A DNA stretch of 64,000 bases from Rallus limicola. Lineage: Eukaryota > Chordata > Aves > Gruiformes > Rallidae. Position numbers and translations under genes: made by a program. Shown piece after piece: positions 57,711-64,000 of this stretch. A model generated the notes under the pieces. The model did no database searches. It was not told the origin of the DNA and was given only the letters and a program-made list of their open reading frames with translations. The DNA is taken from NCBI GenBank assembly GCA_022605955.1, contig JAKCOZ010000003.1:9371331-9435330 (forward strand), given 5' to 3'. How positions within the stretch are numbered: position 1 is the stretch's first letter; the number at the start of each line of letters is the position of its first letter.

Positions 57711-58372
57711 TTGGGGATGTCTGCATCTGCTGCCCCACTAAAATGCCTCTATACAAATGCACGTAGCATGAGGAATAAACAAGAAGAATTAGAGATCTTT
57801 GTGCGGTCACAGGGCCACGATCTCATTGCAATCACTGAGACGTGGTGGGACAGCCTGGATGACTGGCATGCTAACATGGATGGCTACGTGCTTTTTAGAA
57901 AAGATAGGCTAGGGAGACGAGGTGGAGGAGTTGCTCTTTATGTTCGAGACCACCTAGAATGTATTGACCTCCACCTGGATAGGGACGAACCACTTGTTGA
58001 CTGCTTGTGGGTAAGAATTAAAAGGCACGCCAGTATGTGTGACATAGTCGTGGGTGTGTACTACAGGCCCCCTGATCAAGAGGAGTGGGTTGACAGTGCA
58101 TTTTATAAGCAATTGGAAGTAGCCTCAAGATAGCAGGCGCTGGTCCTTATGGGGGACTTCAATTACCCAGATATTTGCTGGGCAAGCAATACGGCCAGTC
58201 GTATGCAGTCCAGGCAATTTCTGCGGTATATGGAAGACAACTTCCTGATACAGATGGTGCAGGAACCTACGAGGGGAGGGCGGGTGCTTGACCTTGTTTT
58301 TACTAACAAAGATGGGCTCGTTAGGGAAGTGAAGGTCGGAGGCAGCTTAGGACAAAGCGACCATAATGAGCA
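57711..58372 (+). pseudogene. CR1 ORF2 APE endonuclease, one in-frame stop
   Basis: All main motifs are present in one frame: LKCLYTNARSMRNKQ (Asn), DLIAITETWWD (Glu), RRGGGVALYV, VVGVYYRPPDQEEW, LMGDFNYPDICW (Asp/Asn), DLVFTNKDGLV and LGQSDHNE (Asp/His). A single TAG at 58131-58133 between EVASR and QALVLMGDFN interrupts it. Both sides of the stop are in the same frame. Homology ends right after SDHNE. Confidence 0.9.
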
Positions 58373-58705
58373 TACAGGTATTTCATAAAATATTTTTATT
58401 CTGCCGGAATCAGAAGCTAAGTTTCCCAAATAAAATATAAAAATGCCCCAATGCTTGAAACTTCAGAAACGTCAAAAGAACTTACTTTATTTTGCCTGAG
58501 ATCGAGTACATCAAGTATACTTTGACTTAATTGCTGTTTTTCATAGAGTTACACCTGTTAGAAATTAAAAAAAAATTTATAAACCTTTGATTATTTGACC
58601 ATTTACTTAAATTCCCTATGAAATGAGAATTGTCTAATAGTAAAATAATATTAATTCATGAAAAAGTAACTTCTTTATGCAGGTATGTCATTTGCAAATA
58701 ATTCC

Positions 58706-59075
58706 ATCATAGAATCATAGAATATGCTGACCTGAACTGAGATGGATTCATGAGGATCATCAAGTCCAACTTCAGATCCCACACAGGGCAACCTAAAAGT
58801 TAAGTGAGGTATCTTAGGGGCATTGTTGAAATGATTCTTGAATACCAACAGTGTTGGGACCATGACCAGTTCCCTGAGGAGTCTGTTCCAGTGCTTGATC
58901 ACCCTTTCAGTGAGGAACTTTTTCCTAATATCCAATCTTAATTTCCCCTGACAGTTTTAAGCCATTCCCTCATGTCTTATTGTCAGGCATCAGAAAAAAA
59001 GAGACCCCTTTCTGCTCACACTCGTAAGGAAGTTGTAAACAGCAAAGAGGTCACTCCTCAAGTTTCACCAATAAA
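58706..59075 (-). mobile_element. CR1 3' end, antisense (second subfamily)
   Basis: It starts ATCATAGAATCATAGAAT. It then has GGGACCATGACCAGTTCCCT, GTTCCAGTGCTTGATCACCC, TTTTTCCTAATATCCAATC and a GTCAGGCATCAG segment. The minus strand gives DIRKKFLTERVIKHWNRLLR. The tail and 3' untranslated region differ from the ATTCTGTG-class copies. Confidence 0.92.
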
Positions 59076-59881
59076 GCACTAAATCTCCAAATACTCAATT
59101 TCAAACTGTGCTGTGATAGCGTGTTATACTTCTAGTTCTTGCAAATTTCAAAGTTTATTATGAGGCAAATGTGTCTGGCTGAACTAAATTGCCTCAGCAC
59201 AACATTAATAGGAGGACTGTTAGGAACTATTTCTTCTCTTGAAGAGTTCTGAACACATTCTGTAAGAGAATGAGTCACCTGAGTTACTATAGAAAAATGC
59301 TTTGGAATTTTCCTGAAATCTTTTTGGTTTTTCAAATAACTATTAAAATCTGTTTTTTCTTCTTCCCACACTTCTTCAAAACACATTTTCAGTGGTATGT
59401 AAAACTGCATTAACTTATCTTCTTGGTAAGTGGGAAAACAATTATATGTTAGCCAATAACTTTTCTCAGAACTTATTTAGGTATGCACTTTTGGGCACAG
59501 TCTAATTTCAGATTAAGTTTTTAAATTCATCCTTTTCCAGAAGTTTGTTTCACTGACACGTGTTCACCGTGAATAAGAGAATAACAAAGATAAAATATTG
59601 AAAAATATTTCTGTGGCCTGTTGCTCGCCCAGCCCAAGTTTTCCAAAGCAGAACCAGTAATTCACTCTCTGTTGTGGTAGATAAACTGAGGTTAAGCAAT
59701 AATGAACTGCAGCAAAAGCTGCCAGACTTTGTTCCTACGCTGTTCCAAGGGAAATCATCTCTTGCTAAAACCCCTGCATACTGGATGGGTTTTTCTATGG
59801 TTTTGCTTATGACTCATTGATTTTTTGTAGTATCCTCTGGTTTGTGGGGAGATACATGAGCATTCCTGTGTAATAAAGTAC
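59076..59881. other. Unique sequence, no gene seen
   Basis: No recognised repeat or coding region. Confidence 0.5.
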
Positions 59882-60442
59882 TGTAAGAGACCGGGTTGAG
59901 ACTGTTGGTGGTTGGTTGTCTCAAGGGATGTCTGTCTCAACATTGCTGAAACATCAGTCAAACCACAAAGCTAACCACTTCCTGCCTTCCTAAATAACTG
60001 TCTATGGAACAGAGTCTAAGAACTTTAACCTAATCCCTGTGCATGTGCCCAGACCTGAGGTCAGAAAAACAGAGGGGTCAGAAGACCACCGAAGACATTG
60101 GGAGATGCCCTAGTGACAGTATTGGGCATGCGCAGACCACAAGAGGTGGGTGAGGTTTAAGCTGAACAAACCTTAGAATATACTAATTGATCCTCAGAAG
60201 GAGAGACAGCATCTCCATAAAAGAGCAGAGATGATCAACATCAGACTGAGTGTTCCCCCACCTTACTAGAAGAGAAATCAGATTGATGGGATGCCATAGC
60301 TCCATGGCAATAACTATTGCACCTTTTTCTTCTTTTCTTTCCCCCCCTTCTTTTACTCTAAATTGCTCTGGTTTACAGCGTTTGACCTCAGTCTGCATAT
60401 AATAACAAATCTCCTCAGACTGGACCTTTCCAGACTGGGACA
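59882..60442 (+). mobile_element. Solo LTR with 5-bp target duplication
   Basis: The 561-bp element starts TGTAAGAGACCGGG and ends CCAGACTGGGACA. It is flanked by AGTAC on both sides (59877-59881 and 60443-60447). Landmarks shared with the LTRs at 8607 and 39091 are GTCTCAAGGGATGTCTG, CAACATTGCTGAAA, ATGCCATAGCTCCATGG and a pyrimidine tract. The 5-bp duplication supports ERVL-class integration for this family. Confidence 0.88.
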
Positions 60443-60493
60443 AGTACTCAACCCTGAAAATGAAAATTCATTGTGCCCTCTTGTGCAGGTTTT

Positions 60494-62170
60494 CACAGAA
60501 TCATAGAATCAAAGAATACTTAGGGTTGTAAGGGACCTTAAAGATCATCAAGTTACAACTCCTCCCTCCCTCCCATGGGCAGAGACACCTCTCACTAGAC
60601 CAGGCTGCTCAAGGCCACATCCAAAACGGCATTGAACACCTCCAGGAAGGAGACATCCACCACCTCCATTCCTCATAGTGGTGCCCCACCTTCCTCATAA
60701 TGAATTTTTTTTCCTAATATCCAATCTAAACCTATCCCCTTCCAATTTAAAACCATCCCAAATTGTCCAGTCACTACAAGCACTTCTAAAGAGTCCCTCC
60801 CCAGCTTTTTTGTAGGCCCCCTCCAGGTACTGGAAGGCCACTATATAAAATCTCACCAGAACCTTCTCTTCTCCAGGCTGAACAATCACAGCTCTCTAAG
60901 TCTGTCTTCACAGGAGAGGTGCTCCAGCCTGAAATCATCTGCATGGCATTCCTCTGCATCCATTCCAACATTTCCATGTCCCTCCTAGGTTGGGAACTCC
61001 ATAACTGGACAGAGTACTTCAGGTGGAGCCTCCTGAGAGCAGAGTAGAGGGGCAGAATCACCTCCCTTGACCTCTTGGCCACACTCCTTTTGATGCAGCT
61101 CAGGCTATGATTTGCCTTCTGGGCTGTGAGTGCGCATTGTTGGCTCATGTCAAGTCTTCTCATCTACCAGCATCCCCAAGTCCTTCTCTGCAGGGCTGCT
61201 CACTATAACATTATCTCCTAGCTTATATTGATGACAGGAATTGCCCCAACCCAGGTGCAGGACCTTACACTTGGCCTTGAACCTCATGAGGTTCACATGG
61301 ATCAACTTCTCCAGCCTGTCATGGTCCCTCTGGATGACATCTCATCCTTCTGGTGTGTCAGATGCACCACTCAGCTTGGTGTCATCCACAAACTTGCTGA
61401 GGGTGCACTCAACCTCATCATCGATTCATTGATGAAGATATTAAATAATACCAGTCCCAGTATGGACCCCTGAGGGACACCATTTGTCAAAGATCTCCAT
61501 TTGGACATCAAGCTGTTGGCGACTGCTCTCTGGATACAACCATCAGCCAATTCCTTATCCACCAAACAGTCCACTCATCAGACCCGTATGTCTCCTGTTT
61601 AGACAGAAGGATTTTGTGGGGGACTGTGTTAAAGGCTATGCAGAAATCCAGATACATACCATCCATCACCCTTCTTGTGTTGTGACCAATGCAGTCACTG
61701 CATCATAGAAAACCACCAGGTTGGTCAGGCAGGACCTGCCTCTGATGAATCCATGCTGACTGTCTTGAATTGCCTCCCTGTCTTCAATGTGCCTTAGCAT
61801 AGCTTCTAGGAGGATCTGTTCCATGATCTTCCCAGGCACAGAGGTGAGGCTGACAGGCCTATTGTTCCCCAGGTCATCCTTTTTACCCTTTTTAAAAATG
61901 AGCACAGAGTTACCTTTCTTCTAGTCACCAGGGACTTCCCCTGACTGCCATGACTTTTCATATATGATGGAGAGTGGCTTGGAAACCACATCAGCCAATT
62001 CTCTGAGGACTCTGGGATGTATCTTATCAGGTCTCATAGACACACATATGTTCAGGTTCTTCAGCTGGTCACAAACCTGATCTTCCCCTACAGTGGGAGG
62101 GACTTACCACTTTGTGCCCCGTTTTGCTGCCCACTGACCAAGGAGGAGTGAGGAGAGCAGCTTCTAGTGA
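60494..62170 (-). mobile_element. Long antisense CR1 (RT to 3' end)
   Basis: It starts at the CR1 tail (ATCATAGAATCAAAGAATAC). On the minus strand it covers, from the sense 5' side, [13 protein letters not shown] and [20 protein letters not shown] (61850), [39 protein letters not shown] (61480), a FVDD box near 61390, MSQQCALTAQKANHSLSCIK, SREVILPLYSALRRL and the C-terminal coding region. It is 5'-truncated upstream of RT. Frameshifts and stops are scattered through it. Confidence 0.93.
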
Positions 62171-64000
62171 AGACTGTACATCAACCTTCTCATCCAATAA
62201 TACAAGGTCATCATTTAGTTTGGTTTTATGGTTGAGGCAGTGGTTTGGTTTTGGTTTGTCTCAGAAACTGCAGTGAAACCCTTACTAGTTACTCAAAGAA
62301 TACAAGTCCATAATCATTTGAGAGTTGTCCACCAAGATACATTCTGGGTAAACTCCATTTATACATCAGGATTAAACTCTTCCCAAAAAGCCTGTAATAT
62401 CCAATATTCCAATAATTTTGTGAAGTGAATATTCTGTTTTTCAAACAAAAAAAAGTGCCAGTATTTGAATTCTTTCCCAGTGAACCTGTGCTATGGGTGT
62501 GGAGTGTCACTATTGCAGAATGCTTGGGCATATTTTCAAATCAGATCTTCAATAGAAGTAAGATAATAAAAGTGGCAAGGTAAGACATCAAAGCAGAACA
62601 AATTTTGGTAGCTGTTTCAGGCATCAGTTTTACTGGGTGATCAAGGCTATCCTGAACAGCTTGCTGAAATTTACTCTAGGGAGGAATTCATATATATATT
62701 TATCTATATAGACAAAGATATATCTCATAAATTAAGTGGAATCTGGAGACCTTAAAAGACATGAATCTGAGGGGAAAAAAAACCCAGAACTAAACAACCC
62801 ACGAACTTTTGTGCACAATTCCCTTGTATAATATTTCACCCCTCCTTGATAGATGCATTTACAGTCAACACATGGGTAGAAGACAAGTCCGTGTTTTGTG
62901 TGGACCACTTAACCCTACACCATGCAATTCATATGTATGACTCAGAAAGGGCTGTTATGGGTTTCATATGTAGATAAATGCATGCTCCCAGAACCATTAA
63001 TTCTTTAGGTGCATAAATACTCTGCTACTTTGTTTCCATTCTGGTGATTAACTGGAGATAGGGGCAATCATTTTCTGTATCTTAGTAAAAGGTGATGTGG
63101 TGAAATCTCATCTTCCTTTCCGATTTCTTTCAAGAGCTGAGAAGTTTCAGTTTTATTTTGTGTTGGTTTAGGGGTGGTGGGTGGTGTTGGTTTTAGTGGG
63201 GTTTCTTTCCAATACAAGGATTATTTAGGAAGGATTACTAATATTTGTCATATTTACCCTGCTCAACAGTGCAGAGATAGGTACAAAACAGGAAAAGCAT
63301 TACTAAATAAGAGTGGATAACTAGCTGGTTTCTGCCCTCTTTTCGATAATTCAGGTGTTTTTCTTGTATTTTTTGTGGCAAGTGATTTCCCAGATTTCTG
63401 CTTCTATGCCCAATCTGTACTTAGATGTTTAAAGAATGATTTGTTATCTATGCATGCAACGATACTTCTCAAATTGCAAGGCATTAAACTCTCCAATGAA
63501 ATTTAAACTTTTGTTTGGTTAGAAGACAACAGATTCACTGTCATTCCTCAACATCAAGGGCCATGCAGTCAGCTTCCTGAATTCTTTTCAAACAGTGCAG
63601 CAGCAAATGTAAAAAATATGTCTGTACCACTTGTAATATTTCTCCACTAAACATCAATTTCTTTTCAGTATTTGGCAGCTCTTCTTTATTTTATCTACTT
63701 ATGCCCAAATGATTAGGGGCTAACAATTCCAATTAAAAAATAATCTTTTTATAAGCTTTCTTTTTTGACAGTTTTGACATTCAGAAGTATATACATGCTG
63801 ATTTGGTAAATTTCATCTTTCTCTTTAGCAAAGGAAATTAAAAAAAATCTTAGGCAACTGAGGCAGCCTCGCAACATAAGTATATGTATATTCCATCAGT
63901 GGACTATTCTTCCCTTCCAGTTCCAACATGAGAAAAATAACTAGTATGGAAAACTACCTTCAGCATCGGACAGAAAAGTACATCTTGTTCATCTCTCAAG
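62171..64000. other. AT-rich unique sequence, no gene seen
   Basis: No recognised repeat or coding region to the end of the window. Confidence 0.5.

Larger units (their letters stand above)
56974..58372 (+). mobile_element. CR1 5'-half: ORF1 esterase plus ORF2 endonuclease
   Basis: The fragment holds the ORF1 esterase domain (56974-57486), a ~225-bp spacer and the ORF2 endonuclease (57711-58372). CR1 homology then stops just after the SDH motif. RT and the 3' end are absent. CpG sites are well kept and only one stop breaks the endonuclease, so this is the youngest-looking CR1 in the window. Confidence 0.93.

Noticed and set aside
59132..59410. A 92-codon minus-strand frame in unique DNA
   Set aside because: No domain, and no supporting context; length is compatible with chance.

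Overview
The window is vertebrate nuclear DNA, almost certainly from a bird. The evidence is many chicken-repeat-1 (CR1) LINE copies, in both orientations, whose 3' ends carry the avian tandem ATTCTATGA or ATTCTGTGA tail, plus several avian ERVL-type LTRs. I found no convincing host protein-coding gene, tRNA, rRNA or CRISPR array. The longer open frames are remnants of CR1 ORF1/ORF2 or chance frames inside LTRs and simple repeats. The host sequence is AT-rich and looks like a gene desert or a long intron.

Layout, left to right. 1-634: antisense CR1 reverse-transcriptase piece holding a 66-bp CR1 tail insertion. 3002-3387: solo LTR with a perfect 5-bp target duplication. 4828-6037: full-length ~1.2-kb LTR (minus) with an internal duplication, abutting a CR1 3' end. 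7.7-8.0 kb: unexplained GC-richer, exon-like block. ~8.2-12.4 kb: long CR1 (ORF1 coiled coil, ORF1 esterase, ORF2 endonuclease, partial RT) interrupted by a ~1-kb LTR and cut off at 12388 by an LTR fragment. 13.6-14.5 kb: CR1 broken by another LTR fragment. 14.9-15.5 and 17.0-17.5 kb: two LTRs. 18.7-19.4 kb: CR1 fragments, one ending in a 33-bp-arm palindrome. 20.7-21.25 kb: LTR fragment. 22-33 kb: mostly unique DNA with CR1 tails and a minus-strand LTR invaded by CR1. 33.8-38.4 kb: two long CR1 pieces in opposite orientation. 39.1-39.6 kb: LTR with a short tandem expansion. 43.0-44.7 kb: a CR1 and an ancient CR1/L3-like relic. 45-56 kb: AT-rich unique DNA with a 167-bp GGAA array and a doubtful LTR. 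57.0-62.2 kb: a relatively intact 5'-half CR1 (esterase plus endonuclease), two antisense CR1 copies and a solo LTR with a perfect 5-bp duplication.

By my rough count CR1 covers about 23% and LTRs about 10% of the window. That is well above the usual avian autosomal level. It fits a repeat-rich compartment such as the W chromosome, or a CR1-rich lineage such as woodpeckers and relatives, but the sequence alone cannot decide. The most useful observations are structural: nested insertions that give relative ages, foldback structures at CR1 breakpoints, CR1 copies lacking the 3' half that target-primed insertion should always retain, and the exon-like block at 7.7-8.0 kb. I saw no convincing new biological system.
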